NCBI GenBank assembly: GCA_003615045.1
Contig: ML014132.1
Span: forward strand, 1-64,000
Reading direction: 5' to 3'
DNA: 64,000 nt
Source: Caulochytrium protostelioides
Lineage: Eukaryota > Chytridiomycota > Caulochytriomycetes > Caulochytriales > Caulochytriaceae
The notes under the pieces: model-generated
Told to the model about the DNA's origin: nothing
Seen by the model: only the letters and a program-made list of their open reading frames with translations
Databases searched by the model: none
Shown here: one piece after another, positions 19,828 through 32,037 of the stretch
How positions within the stretch are numbered: the stretch's first letter is position 1
How the letters are laid out: each line of letters begins with the position of its first letter
Made by a program: the position numbers and the translations under genes

Positions 19828-21635
19828 AAGAGATGATACCGCGGATGTTTACCAGGCATACAGAGCCAGCGATAGAGCCAAAAGGGATCAAAACGTTAGG
19901 CCCCGTCCAGCAGCGCGTGCACAGCGTCGCGCGCCCGCCTGTCCAGGTCCAGGTCCAGGTCCAGTACGGCGCGAACTCGATGAGCAGCGCTCTGAGTTCG
20001 GCGCGGGACAGCGTTGCTAAGCCGGTGCAAAAGGGCTAAAAGAAAGGGGGCAAACCGAGTGAAGTGGCCATGTGGAGGACCTTGAGTTTGTAAACCTGCA
20101 GCACCGTGATACGAAAACCTGAGAGCGTCGGAAGCTCAACACGGCCGAGCAGAGCCGATCATGCGCAGATGAGTCGGGCTGGCGTTCGATGGGAAAAATA
20201 ATCGACAGCCTCGATCAAAAGTGGCACTCCCCCTGTGCGTCTGAGAAAGTTCTTGACGTTGACACCTGAAAGGGCAGCCAAATGACCTCGCTCGGATACT
20301 ACACGAATCCGCCTAGACCGTTTGGGCACTTGTACAGGGGGGAAGTCTGCCGCCGCCGCCTCCTCGACGAAAATCTCATGCGGATTGCCTCCTAAAGATA
20401 TCCTATCATGAACATGACTTTCGTCTTGGTGTGTCTCACAAAAGAGTTATCACTAACATGTATCAATATAATCTAAGCTGGAATGTGCGTATGCTCGATA
20501 TTGAAACTGAAACTGAAATGAGGCGCAAGTTTGGATCATCGCATTTCGTTGGCAAAGCCCCACGCTCTCCCCCTTCCCCCGGCTCGTTGGCCGGATGAGC
20601 AATCGAATGAAAAAAGAAAAGCAGCCACACAGGTACCCGTGGGCTGACAACGTGCTGCCGTACCGTCGAGTCTGACGCCGGGGGAGGCGGCCCGTGAGCT
20701 GCATAGCACTGGACCGTCCCGTGTCCCATCGACAAATCCTGCGCCTCATCAGCCGCACACTGAGCCATGCGCACACGTGCGTGCCATTCATTGTCGATGT
20801 ACTGTTCTGGAGGGATCACCGGGATTGTCGGACCGCGCCTGTCGCTGTGTAGCCTTCCCTGCGGCCTGCGTAGGCATCGCTCTCGGCCGTCAGCGTCCTG
20901 CGTCGTCCGCGTGACGCTTGTCGGTTCATACAGACCAACATCGATTAAACAGCCTTTCCACCGATAAAGAGCTCCACTGTCGGTCGTCTGATTTCTTTGG
21001 GCTACGCGTGGTCTGCTTGAGCCGCCTGGTCTGTCGCCCCTCGTCGTCCTTGCCGTCCTACTCCTCGGTGTTTGTACGCCGGGCTGTATCCCGCGTATGC
21101 GCCATACTTACTCTGATATCTCGGCCTGTGTCTCCCTGCGAGCACTTGCGAGCCTTAACCCCGTCACCCGAGGCAGAGCGGCGAGCGTCTGCTTCGACCC
21201 GCCGACCACTCGTGAGACAGACGTCTGACCTAGGCGACGCAGGTATCGAACCCGCTCGAACTCCTTTGAAGCGTTGCACGCTGCCCGGCTTCGTGGGCAA
21301 GGATCCCATCCACGGCGTCTGACGTCTGCCTGCCCCGTGACAACTCCGCGCTACACCGCGCTGCACCGCGTGGCGTCCACCCGCGGCACGTGAATTCTGC
21401 GCGTGTACCATCGCCCGGCAGCGCGTGCGTTTCTCCGCGGCCCTACTGTGTTGATACCGACACGCTCGGAACGGCGCGCCTTGGCTTGTCCTCTGCGTGT
21501 TCGTTCGTCTGACTGTCGGCCGGACCGTGCCGTCGTAAATCGTCTGCACCGCGTTTCGCCCGTACCAGGCTGGGCCCGTGATAGCTGCCACCCGTTTTTC
21601 TTGCTCACCTGCCGCCGTCGCGAAGCATCGTCACC
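19828..21635. other. Intergenic with hexamer repeat
   Basis: No gene supported. It contains a four-unit AGGTCC hexamer repeat (19941-19964) just past the retroelement fragment. A hairpin plus B-box-like GGTTCGATACC on the minus strand lies around 21240-21310, but a full tRNA could not be folded there. The last 300 bp should hold the promoter and 5' UTR of the phosphatase gene. Confidence 0.45.
19941..19964. repeat. (AGGTCC)n short tandem repeat
   Basis: Four consecutive hexamer copies in the open frame trailing the RNase H fragment. It is the likely cause of the Pro/Gly-rich nonsense translation there. Confidence 0.8.
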
Positions 21636-22580
21636 ATGGCCCGGGGACCGGATGAGTGGCTGGAGACCATCAAGCAATGCCAGTACTTGCCAGAGCCCGA
21701 CATCAAGCGGCTCTGCGAGATGGTCAAGGATTTGTTGATGGAAGAGTCCAATATCCAGCCCGTGCACGCGCCCGTCACGGTGTGTGGCGATATTCACGGC
21801 CAGTTCTATGACTTGATGGAGCTGTTCCGCGTGGGCGGTGAGATCCCCAATACGAGCTACATCTTCATGGGTGACTTTGTTGACCGCGGCTACTACAGCT
21901 TGGAGTCGTTCACCCTGCTGATGGTGCTGAAGGCCCGATGGCCAGACAAGATCACGCTGCTTCGCGGCAACCACGAGTCGCGTCAAATCACCCAAGTCTA
22001 TGGTTTCTACGACGAGTGTCAGAACAAGTATGGCAACGCTAATGTCTGGAAGTACTGCTGCACGGTGTTCGACTACTTGACACTCGCCGCCATTGTGGAC
22101 GGCCGCGTGCTCTGTGTGCACGGCGGCCTGTCGCCGGACGTGCGCACCCTTGACCAGATCCGGACCATCCAGCGCTGTCAGGAGATTCCGCATGAGGGCG
22201 CGTTCTGCGACCTGATGTGGTCCGACCCGGACGACATCGATACCTGGGCGGTCAGTCCACGCGGCGCCGGCTGGCTCTTTGGCCGCAACGTGACGCGGGA
22301 ATTCAACCAGGTCAACAACCTCGTGCTGATCGCGCGCGCCCACCAGCTCGTGCAGGAGGGCTACAAATACATGTTTGATGAGCAGGATCTCGTCACAGTG
22401 TGGTCAGCCCCCAACTACTGCTACCGGTGTGGTAATGTCGCGTCGATTATGGAGGTCCGCGAAAACCTCCAGTTCGACGCTTCCAACTTCAAGATCTTTA
22501 GCGCGGTGCCGGATGACCGCCGCCAAACGCCCAATCAGCAGAACCAGGCCCAGGGCAACACGCCGTCCTATTTCTTGTAA
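21636..22580 (+). CDS. SIT4: PP6-type protein phosphatase catalytic subunit (Sit4-like)
   Basis: A cytosolic Ser/Thr phosphatase of the PPP family. Sit4/PPP6C works with SAPS regulatory subunits in nutrient (TOR) signalling, the G1/S transition and trafficking (family knowledge). It is 314 aa from an ATG in context ACCATGG. The metal-binding signature runs in order: GDIHG, GDFVDRG, LRGNHE, then HGGLSP and RAHQLV, with SAPNYCYRC near the C-terminus. It ends in SYFL; the C-terminal Leu is the carboxymethylation site in the PP2A/4/6 subfamily. [20 protein letters not shown] and the tail [12 protein letters not shown] resemble Sit4/PP6 more than PP2A or PP4. A Gln/Asn-rich insertion precedes the YFL. 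No intron. It faces RPS11 tail-to-tail. Confidence 0.95.
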   Translation: MARGPDEWLETIKQCQYLPEPDIKRLCEMVKDLLMEESNIQPVHAPVTVCGDIHGQFYDLMELFRVGGEIPNTSYIFMGDFVDRGYYSLESFTLLMVLKARWPDKITLLRGNHESRQITQVYGFYDECQNKYGNANVWKYCCTVFDYLTLAAIVDGRVLCVHGGLSPDVRTLDQIRTIQRCQEIPHEGAFCDLMWSDPDDIDTWAVSPRGAGWLFGRNVTREFNQVNNLVLIARAHQLVQEGYKYMFDEQDLVTVWSAPNYCYRCGNVASIMEVRENLQFDASNFKIFSAVPDDRRQTPNQQNQAQGNTPSYFL

Positions 22581-22940
22581 ATTGTCGATGTTGTTCTTGT
22601 AGTTTTATTCTTTGTTTGATGAATGTCTTGTAAACACGGCAGGAGGCCCGCTGATCACACTATTGAAACAGCTCGACGAGAACGAGGCACGGTAAAGCAG
22701 CTTTAAACGAATAACCTGCCAGGCTAGACGAATGCTTGATTAGCTACATCCCAACCAAAGAACCGGCTGCGACGTGCATCGAGACGCGAAGAGACGAGCC
22801 ACAACATGAAACGGCCATTCTCATGATACTGCACTCTCCCGAGGCCGTCCTCATGTACCAATAACTGCGAGAAAGACAACACAACAAAGCTCAATTTCAA
22901 ATTACGTCCAGAAAACGGAGAATGGAAGTGGATGCGATGC

Positions 22941-24436
22941 TTAGAACTTGGAGAAGGTCTTGCCGGCACCCTTGATCTCGCGCTTCTGGTGGCGGATGAC
23001 GTTGAAGCGGACGGTCTTGGAGAGCGGGCGGCACTCACCGACGGTGACGGTGTCGCCGACCTCGACACCAATGAAGGCGGGCGACAGGTGGGCGGCAACG
23101 TTCTTGTGACGCTTCTCGTAACGCTTGTACTTGGGGATGTAGTGGAGGTACTCGCGGCGGATGATGATGGTACGCTTCATCTTGTTAGACTGGACAACGC
23201 CGGTCAGGATACGGCCACGGATGTTGACGGTGGTCGAGGTGAAGGGGCACTTGTTGTCGATGTACTTGCCCGTCTTGGCCTCAAGAGGGGTCTTGAAGCC
23301 GAGACCGACATCCTTGAAGTAACGGCGGAGCTTGGTGTTGCCCTTGCGGTTCTGGAAGAGGCCCAGCTGCTTCTGGTAAGCCTTCTCACCTTGGACCTAG
23401 AGACCGGTTCAGAAAGCACGGCAAACGAGGCGCATGAAACGGAAGCAACATGATGCCAAACGACAAACCAAAACAGAAAATAGCGGTGAGTGACTGGGAT
23501 ATCGCGAGACGGAGAGCCATGGAAACGCAACGTGAAATCAGCAGGCAGAGCAACAGGCAGACGAGTCCGAGCAGCATGAGGGGCCTCTCAGGGACGTGGG
23601 GCCAACATTCCAATGACCGCCGTAGAAGACGCTAGTACCGCCAGCCGCGAATCAGACAAGCGACGGGCTAGGCTAGCCAACATCCATGACGACAGCCCAC
23701 GTGCCTGACGGTCCTTCTTCCCTAGCGGGACGCTCATATCACTATCCGACAGAGCGCTTCACCAGCGGGAAAGCATGGCAGACCGGGTCGTTCGTTGCCG
23801 ACCAGCGGTTCTGCACGCGTTGGAATGAACAGAACCGAAGACCGCCACGCACACCCAGCAACCCCGTCGAGGCTGGTGGTTACGACGGTCAGCGTCCAGG
23901 TGACCATAGGAGCCCTACGGAACGTCGCGGCGAAACGGGCATGCTGGGAGGCGGTGTGAAAACGCGGGCTCACGGCGCGTGGCACGCCCTTCCGCTGCTG
24001 AGCGGCCTTCACAATCGGTTATGAGCGCTGTTCTGCAGACGGGTGATGATCCCATGTCGACGACGCACACTCTGCTAGCGGACAGAAGCTGCCAAAGCCT
24101 GCATTGTGCACTTTTGGACGCCCAACAAGCACGGCTATGGCTATCTGAACGAGCAGTCCAGAGCCGAGCGGGTGTTCCCTCCTCGGGCTAGAAATGGGTG
24201 CCGTCGGCTACCAGGGATTCGTCCTGCCCTAAGTAGGATACGTGGGGTCATGGCGCTCGCGTGTCACGCGAGAAAGGCTGCTCCGTCGGGTATGCTGCTG
24301 CGTTGTCTGCTTTGTTGCTGGTGCTGATGTCGTCGTGGTTGTCGCATTCCGTCACCGCCCGCTGACCGTGCGTCAAGACGAGCGAGCGAACGGAGTGGGC
24401 GAAAGCCAGTGCCTAACTTACGACGACTTCAGCCAT
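22941..24436 (-). CDS. RPS11: 40S ribosomal protein S11 (uS17)
   Basis: A structural protein of the small ribosomal subunit. It has two exons: a 15-nt first exon, 24422-24436 (ATG GCT GAA GTC GTC), and exon 2, 22941-23396, with an intron of 1025 nt (23397-24421; GTAAGT...CTAG). Splicing in phase 0 gives MAEVV + [10 protein letters not shown], exactly the family N-terminus, for 156 aa, the usual length. Diagnostic blocks are [62 protein letters not shown] and [21 protein letters not shown]. The first exon was found by looking for an ATG plus strong donor upstream of the clear acceptor. It fits well but is inferred. A long intron after the first few codons is common in ribosomal protein genes. 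Confidence 0.93.
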
Positions 24437-27009
24437 GTTGTCTAGTTGATATCGGTTGATATGACGGGGAGAGAAGGGGGGTTGGGCGGTGTTGGCGACA
24501 GTGGTCTAGCGAGACAAACGTCTTTCTGAGCATACCTGCCCTTCCTTTCACATACGCGAGTCGGTACTTTCGAAGCCATGATGTTCTCCTCACGGGACCT
24601 TCCGTCCTGCACTTTTCAAGTATAGTCGCTTCTCTTGCTCTTCCCCCGCTCGGTGCTGGCCAGTGTTGGCCCCGCTCACCCGCTCTCGCTCTCGTCGAGA
24701 AGCGCCGACTTGCGGCCACGACCCGAGGGGACGTCGTCGATGCCGCCACCGCGGCCGTCGCGGTCGCCGTCGAGCCGGTCGTTGGGACCACGACGCATGG
24801 ACGGACGGGCCATACTGGGTCCTTGCTTCCCCCGAGCTGCGCGGCCCGCCTCGCGCCAGCCGTGGCCGACGCCTGGCTCGCTCGCTCGACGACTGGCTGG
24901 CTGGCTGGCGGACTGGCTGGCTGGCTCGCTGCACGCGCTGAGACGTATCCCTCGGACTTTCGACTCGCAGACTCGCAGCCAACGAAGCGTCCGACGGCTC
25001 GACGGGCGCCGGCCCAGCAGGCGCGCGGGCGGAGGCCATCGGCCGCGCCGGCCGCTTGGGAGGCCCAGAGGCGGTCTAGCGGGGACGGCGGCGCACGGGA
25101 CCACACGCGAGGGCGCCGACAGGGTGCTGCGGGCGCCAAGGTCGGACTCGGCACGCTGACCCTGTCGGCCGCGCTCGACGGGCGCAGAGGCTCCGGCCCC
25201 GTCGGCCCTTCCACCGGCCCATTCGTCCCGACCATGCGGCATGCCGCTGTTCTCACCGCCATCGGTCCCTTCCCGTGGGGTCGCCGCCGCCGCCGCTCTC
25301 CGCCAAGGTCCCCATTACGGCGGGCCCCCTGGCTAGTATCGACTTGCCAGTCGCCCCTTTTTCGTTTCTTTTTTTCCCGGTTTTTTGCTGTTGGTGCTAT
25401 ACGGTCCTCATGCTGGTTGGCTTGGCTTCACGACAGCGTTCGCGGAGTCAATCACCGCCATACGACGGAAGCCTCAGAGTGGCTGCAGCAACCTATAAAG
25501 GGTAAAATCAGAGGATCCGACAGCACGATTCGTATTCCATTTCCCCGTCTATGGCCTCTCGGGGGCGTCGCGGAGGAGAGGCGCACTCAGCGAAGATGGA
25601 AGACGAGCCTCTGGAAACACAACGGTCATGGCGGTTGTTCCGCGAACTCACATGTCCGCCAAAGTTCTCGGAAGCCATTGCAAATTCTGGTATCGTGGGT
25701 TCTGCGGTCTAGCGCCCAATGTTTCTCAAAAGATCCCGTGCTGCGGCTCGTTAGAGAGGCGCACTGCCCGAGCGATCGCCGTTGCCGAACGCTCCCGCCT
25801 TGGCGAACGCTCCTTCTGCACCGGCCTGTCCCGGCCTATCGTGGCAGGCGCTAGGGGCGCCTTCGGGAGGCCAAGCCGCATCGCGCTCTGCACCTCTTTC
25901 TTTTCTGGCGCAGTGGTAACCACCTCTCCGTGCTCCGCCGCTCCGCCCGTCGGCGGTTTTTTCTCCTCTTGCATACGATGTCTATCGATGCTGAGCCACG
26001 CCACTATGGGAAAGTCGCGACGCGCGCCTGCTTCTGGAGAATCCTCGGCGTGTTCGAGAACGAGTTTGGCACGTTACCCACGTACCACGGTCGCGTGATT
26101 TCGCACCGTCATGGACATGAGCCGCTCCCGTGAATGAAGCCACTCACCCCTATCTTCGCTTAGCGCGACTCTGCAATCGCGCCGCGCATCATGCGATCCT
26201 TATATTGGCGCTGACGTCGGATCTTCCACGAAATCTCTCCAAAAAAGCATCACGGTCATTGACGAAGCTGCCAGCCGTGATGCTTTGCTGCAAGCTGCAA
26301 TAGCTGTATCTGGGGTGGCCATGAGTATGATCGGGTCGTTGGTAATCACGTGTCGCATCTGTGCATCGGGGTGCGCCTTGCTCCTCTTTTTCTCCATGGT
26401 CGCTGGGCTTCTCCTGGCGGTGACGCGTCGGGTCCATCGATCTTGCGCTGACGCAGGTGGCGCAGCCGCAGGGTCCCCGGGAGCGGCGACACGGCGCGAT
26501 CCGGCATGGCGTTGGCGATGGCTGGCGTGAGACGACCGACGCGCGGGCGCCAGAAGGCCCTGAAGCAGGCCTGCCGTGCGCCGAGGACCGGTCACCCGTC
26601 GCGTGTTTCGCGGAGATATCAATGCGGAGACGCAGAAGACGTTTAACCCGTCGTCGACAGCGCTTCCGCGGTCCATCCTTCCAGACGCACGCGCCGCCTC
26701 GCATCGACATCGGCCAGGCGACCCACGTGCCGAGTCGAATGCAAGGGTGCCCTGAAAAGGCTCGATGCGCACGTGCTTGCACTCGCCGCCTCTGACACGT
26801 GACGATCCGCTTCCCTGCCTGCTCATCGGGCCCACCTCACCTGCCCCTGGCACGTATCATCCGGGTGACGCGACGCGACACAACGCCGCGTGCCGGTGCG
26901 AGATCTCCGCCTGATCCACCCGGCTCCGGGTTGTTCTCTCGCGTCTGCCGCTTGCCGTTGGCCGTCCCGTTGCCGCGATCCGATCCGGTCGACCGACGTG
27001 CGGGCCGCC
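24437..27009. other. Divergent intergenic region RPS11 / EMC1
   Basis: About 2.6 kb that should contain the promoters of both divergent genes. Open frames exist on both strands (for example 24823-25854, +) but are Arg/Ala/Pro-rich with no motif. It holds a TGGC repeat at 24892-24930 and a T-rich stretch near 25360-25390. A tRNA A-box look-alike near 25905-25920 lacks a matching B box. Confidence 0.45.
24892..24930. repeat. (TGGC)n tetranucleotide repeat
   Basis: About nine imperfect tandem copies of TGGC (interrupted once by GGA) in non-coding sequence. Confidence 0.85.
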
Positions 27010-30000
27010 ATGCGTCTCTCCGGCGCCCGCACGGCGCCACGGTCGACGGCGCGATGGCTCCTTGCGAGCCTTCTCGTGGGCTTGGCCGCGCTGTCTCTGT
27101 TGCCGCACGCGCACGCGCTCTTTGAAGATCAAGCCGGCGCCTTCGACTGGTAAGCAGCGATCGTGACCGAGAGACGCTCAGGTCTTTGGTAATGGATCGG
27201 TCGTGGCTGCATGAATCACCTCATCTCACCGTTCAAGGTCTTGTTTAATGTTTCGATCACCGCGAACTCGATCTAGGCACAAGGCGTTGATCGGGATTCC
27301 GCAGCGCAGTATGCTCGTGCAGCCGCCCGCCTCCCCGCGCCGGCCCCATCTCATCACGGTGACGGCCAAGAACGTGCTGGCTTCGCTCGACCCCGTGAAG
27401 GGCGCCCTGCGCTGGCGCCACGCCTTTCCCAAGCACTCGGAGCACCTGGACCCCGTCCACGGGTGGGACGTCCACGTGGCGCCCGTCAAGGCCGGCCGCA
27501 GCTATGTCGCGACCGTGACGACGCCCATGCCGCTGCGTCACGACCTCGCCGTCACCGACATCGATCTCGACGCGAGCTTCGACAATGACGGCGCGCGCAC
27601 CCTCCTCCGGGTCTGGGACCTCGATACGGGGTTCATCGTCCTGGAGCAGGAAATCGCGTCCGCCGCCACCAGCACCGCCTACGGGCCGCCGGTCGTCCGC
27701 TTCGCGCCGTCCCCGCCGCCGGGCGGCAACGACGCCGCCGACGACGAGGGCGACGACGTCGATGTCGATGCGCAAGGCCGCAAGCGGCCCGGTCCGCTCG
27801 TCATCGTCGCGCTACCCGGGGTGGAGGCCGTCGCGTACCGCGTCGTGACCGGCGCCAAGCTGTGGTCGACGCCGCTCCCGGCCACACCCGGCGGCGTCGC
27901 CGCGATTCTGACCGACGCGGATGCGAGTCTCAAGCGGCCCGGCGGGACCGTGCATCTCGCGACGGCAGACGCGCACGCGCCGGCCCGCGTCACGCTACAG
28001 ACCCTCGCAGTGGCGCAGGGCACGCCGACGCGCGATGCAATGACGTTCAGCGTGCCGGCGACGGCGTCGGCTGCCGCGCCCGTCACGCTGAAACTGCATG
28101 CCCACCGTGGCCACGTGTACGTGGCGCTCATGGATGCCACACGAGCGCTGCTGCTGGGCGAAACGCTCAAGACGCCGGCCGTCTTGTCGCGTCTCGGCGA
28201 CGACAACGACGACGACGTCGGCGCCATTGCGATGTCGGCGGCTCCGAGTGCGACGGAAGCGCTGATGCAGACGCTGGATGCTGACCGGCTGGTGTTCTTG
28301 AATGATGACCCCAACACGCTGATAGTTGCCCTGGAGCGCGTGGCCGCGGACGTCGCGAATGGCGCGCCACCTGCCGCCACCGCCATGCCTGCTGTCGCGT
28401 GGACGCTGTGGAAGCTCGACGGTGCTAGCTTCGTCCCCGTGCCCGAGCACCACGGCATCAGGTTCGGCCAGAGCCAGCACGTGCTCGCCACGCGGCAGGG
28501 CGTGTTCCGCTTGCGCGAGGACGAGCGGACGCTGCGCATCGTGTGGTCGCAGGCGCAGACGACAGGTCTCGGCGACGTGCCCTCGAAGACGTCCATCACG
28601 TTCGCGATCCCCCGGAACGCGCTGCCAGCCGGCGTGCCGATCCGCCAGCTCGTTGCGAATGCGGCGCCCCTCGGCCCTGCGGGCGCGCCCATGCTCATGC
28701 TGACCTTCGCCGACGGCTTCGTCGTGACCGCCACGCCGACCGACGGCCTCGTCTGGCAGCGCCGCGAGTTCCTGGCGCACGTCGCCGGGACCGACGCCCT
28801 TAGTGGCGCGTCGCGCGCCGCCGTTTTTATCAACCTGCCCCCCGCCAAACTGTATCTTCAGCGCGCCGCGGCGCAGGATCTGCTCTCGATGCCTGTTCCC
28901 GACGAAGACGGCGAGACCTCCCACGACTCTGGCCATGGCAGCTCGACCCACGGCGCCGGCGCGGCCACCACCGGCTGCCAGGCAATGCTGCGTCACTGGT
29001 GGACGCGGTTTAAGCGCCATATCGTCGAGCTCGAGCGCACCCTGCAGAACCTGCCGGCTTATCTCTCGCGCGTCGCGACGCAGCTCGTCGCACCGGCCAC
29101 CGCCAACCGCGAGACCGCCACTAACGTCACGTGGCAGGACAACATGCTCGCCGACACGGCCTCGCTCGGTCTCGTGAAGCTGGTCGTGATTCTTTCAGAG
29201 ACGGGCCGTCTGACGGCGCTGCAGACCGACACGGGCGCCGTGCTGTGGAGCCACTGGCTCGGCCGCGCCATGGCCCCCGGAGAGACGCTGCAGACGATGG
29301 CGTTCACGCCGCACACAACGCTGCTCGCCATCATCTCGCCGGCGACGTCGACCGTGCAGCTCTATGAGCCGTGGCACGGCGAGCCGTTTACGATTACCGA
29401 AAACGATGTCCCGGCCCCGGCGACCGCCGCCGCGGGGAGCAGTCTGGCGGGTGGGCACCACCACGGCCACCACCCGGAACGCATTCCGGCCACGACGACC
29501 TTTGGCGAGGCCGCCGTGCTCGTGCAGCCGCTGTCACTGACGGCGACCCTGCCGCTCGTCGTCTTTGTCACGGCCGACCACCGCCTCCACGTGTTCCCGC
29601 GGACACGCGCCGCGCAGAACGTCCTTGCCGCCCACGCCGGCCAATTCTACTACTACACGATCCGCGACGGCGCCCGCATCGACGGCTTCGTGATCGACCT
29701 CGATCCCGCCTCGGCGGGCCGGCCCAAGCCACCCAGGGGCGCAGCCCAGCAGCGCGTCGACCCGCAGTTCCGTGGCGTGCATCTCTGGAGCCACGTGGTC
29801 GAGGGCACCGTGCGCGCCGCGACGCAGCCCGAGCGCGGTCGTCCGGTCGCGTCGCTCGGCAAGGTTCTCGGCGACCGCTCGGTGCACTACAAGTATCTCA
29901 ACCCGAACGTGCTCTATGTGAGCACCGAGGCCCGCGGCCCAGGCGTTTCCGGCGTGTCGGCGTTCACGTCGGCGGTCCGCTTCTACATGATCGACGTCGT

Positions 30001-30868
30001 GACGGGCGCGCTGTACTACGAGGCGCTGCACCCGGGCGGCGGCACGACGGCGCGCGGCGCCCGCGACATGCTGATCCACGCCACGGGCCACAGCGTGCTG
30101 TACACCTACTGGAACCACGGGCCCGAGGCTGCGGAGCTGCTGCCGGACGACCCGCTCTACGTGATGGTCAACGGCCGCAAACGCCGTCGCAAGCGTCTCG
30201 GCGAAGAGGACGGCGCCGCCGCCGACGCGAGCGCCCCCGGCGCCAACTCCGACTCGCCGCCGCCGACCGCGATCCCGGACACGCGCAGCTTCGAGGTGGT
30301 CAGCCTCGATCTGTTCGAAGGCGCCAAGCCCGATGAGCGACTGACGCAGGCGACGTTCTCGAGTTATCAAGCGCAGCGGCCGCACGTGCAGGCACGCGCG
30401 TTCACGTTCTCGCGGCCGCTGCAGGCCGTCGGCTCGACGCGCACGCTGCACGGGATCACGGCCGAGGAGGTGGTGTGGGCCCAGGACGACAGTATCATCG
30501 GCACGCCGCGGGCGATGTGGGACGCGCGCCGCCCGCTGACGCTGAGCAACGACGACAAGGAGGAGATGCTCATGCCATACCGTCCGAGTGCCGACATTGG
30601 CGCCCAGAACGTCCGCTCCTACTCGCGCCACGTGGTCGGCATAGAGACGATCATGGCGACCACCACCCGTCTCGAGTCCACGGGTCTCGTGTTCTGCTTC
30701 GGCTTGGATATGTTCTTTTTCCGCGCCAACCCCAGCAAGACCTTCGATCTGCTCGCCGAGGACTTCAGCTACGGCGGCCTCATTGCGACGATTGTCCTCC
30801 TGTACGTCGGCATCCGCATGGCCGAAGCTGCCGCGACGCGCAAGCGTCTTGAGCTGAACTGGCGTTAA
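27010..30868 (+). CDS. EMC1: ER membrane protein complex subunit 1
   Basis: The largest subunit of the EMC, the ER insertase for tail-anchored and multipass proteins. It has two exons, 27010-27149 and 27277-30868, with a 127-nt intron (GTAAGC...TAG) joining GACTG|G, so the signature FEDQAGAFDW is completed across the junction; 1243 aa. Exon 1 encodes a cleavable signal peptide (about residues 1-37; WLLASLLVGLAALSLLPHAHA). The lumenal part contains PQQ-like beta-propeller repeats beginning at LITVTAKNVLASLDPVKGALRWRH and again near VVILSETGRLTALQTDTGAVLW. The C-terminal conserved block (DUF1620) carries STGLVF, GLDMFFFRANPSKTFDLL and LSEDF-like motifs. A final membrane helix lies about 1210-1230 and the protein ends KRLELNWR. 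There are family-atypical low-complexity insertions (for example HHHGHH near DNA 29458). Confidence 0.95.
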
Positions 30869-30948
30869 AACTGGGAGGAATGGGCTCCTCGCGAGGCGCG
30901 TGATGTATGATACATAAAATTGATTTGATTTGCTTTGCTTTCTCTTGT

Positions 30949-32037
30949 TTAGTAAAAACGACGCTTCTTGGACTTACTACTCTGTTCCTTGATCGCGGCG
31001 CGGATATGTTCGGGCTGGATCGGACCCGAGTCGCCCCAGTCTTCCATGATTTCGAGCGCTTTTTCGACCAGCTCGCCGACAAAAAGCTTGGCGCAGCCCG
31101 CCACGACGATCCCCGCAGACGGCGGGACGCTGCTCACGCCCATGTTCTGCTGCGCCAGCTTTTTCATCCCGGCGCGGCTCAGATGTGACCGGCGGTACGC
31201 TTCATACTGGGCCTGCTGCGTCGGTGTGAAATGCGCCATCAGCGCCATCAAGGCTTCGCGGTCCTCAGCCGTCTGCGGCAGCACCTCGATAGCCAGGCCG
31301 GCGCCGTCCTGCTCCTCGTCGCCCTCGTCCTCGTCCTCGTCGCCCTCGTCGCCCTCGCCCTCGTCACGCTCGCCGGCGGCCGCGCCACCGGCGCCACCGG
31401 CGCTGCCGCTCGCGCCACCGGGACCCGACGCGCCGGGCCGCTGGTCGCCGGGCAGCGCGAGCTGCACGTTGCTTCCGCCCGTCGACGCCGCGCCGCGATG
31501 TGCGGACGCCGCGCCTGCTACGTTGTCGTCGTCGTCGTCGTCGTCGTCGCGCGCCGGCGCGCCCGCCGTGCCGGCCGCACTCGCGCCGCCCGGGTGCGCG
31601 CCCGCGCCACCCGCGGCCGCCGCCGACGGCGTCGATGCGCTCGGCGGCTCGTGCGAGTACGACGGGCCGGCCATCAGGCTCGCGAGAGGATCGGCGCGGA
31701 CGCGCGCTGGCGGCCGCCGGCGCCGCGGCGCGGTAGGCGGCGTGCTGGCCGCCAGGGTCTGGCGCGCATCGGCCTCCGAGGCGCCCGGGGTCGAGGCGCT
31801 ACCGGCGGCGGCGGCAGCGGCGGCGCCTTGCCGGCCACGCTGTTGAGCTTCGCGCTGTTCGCGCTGCTGCTGCTGGCGCGGCACGGCGCGTGGCCGGCGG
31901 TTGCCGCGGAAGGCCGCATTGGCAGCGGCGTGGATGGCGGCTTGGGCCGTGGCGGTCGATCCGGAGGCCGGCGGCGGCGGCTTGGGCGGCGCCAGTTTGC
32001 CGGCGTTCGGCGACGGCGTCTGGTTGTTCTGCGACAT
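30949..32037 (-). CDS. TAF11: TFIID subunit TAF11
   Basis: A histone-fold subunit of TFIID that pairs with TAF13 at RNA polymerase II promoters. 362 aa, ATG 32035-32037. The first ~245 residues are low complexity: Gln/Arg- and Ala-rich, with an Asp run (DDDDDDDDN) and then a long Glu/Asp-rich tract. The conserved C-terminal ~110 residues hold the TAF11 histone fold: FTPTQQAQYEAYRRSHLSR, then KKLAQQ, and VVAGCAKLFVGELVEKALEI, WGDSGPIQPEHIRAA, ending KKRRFY. The fungal/animal family ends the same way. It is tail-to-tail with EMC1, with only 80 bp between stop codons. Confidence 0.92.
   Translation of the reverse strand: MSQNNQTPSPNAGKLAPPKPPPPASGSTATAQAAIHAAANAAFRGNRRPRAVPRQQQQREQREAQQRGRQGAAAAAAAGSASTPGASEADARQTLAASTPPTAPRRRRPPARVRADPLASLMAGPSYSHEPPSASTPSAAAAGGAGAHPGGASAAGTAGAPARDDDDDDDDNVAGAASAHRGAASTGGSNVQLALPGDQRPGASGPGGASGSAGGAGGAAAGERDEGEGDEGDEDEDEGDEEQDGAGLAIEVLPQTAEDREALMALMAHFTPTQQAQYEAYRRSHLSRAGMKKLAQQNMGVSSVPPSAGIVVAGCAKLFVGELVEKALEIMEDWGDSGPIQPEHIRAAIKEQSSKSKKRRFY

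Noticed and set aside
21225-21315. B-box-like GGTTCGATACC with a T-arm-like stem on the minus strand
   Set aside because: No complementary 5' acceptor strand and no A box, so no tRNA fold; at best a decayed tRNA remnant.
24823-25854. 343-codon plus-strand frame in the RPS11/EMC1 spacer
   Set aside because: Low-complexity Arg/Ala-rich product with TGGC-repeat-derived segments; no motif or splice evidence.
25905-25990. tRNA-like A box (TGGCGCAGTGGTAACC)
   Set aside because: No matching B box or acceptor stem within tRNA distance.
27679-28848. 389-codon open frame antisense to EMC1
   Set aside because: A GC-rich mirror frame of a strongly supported gene; no motif and an atypical composition.
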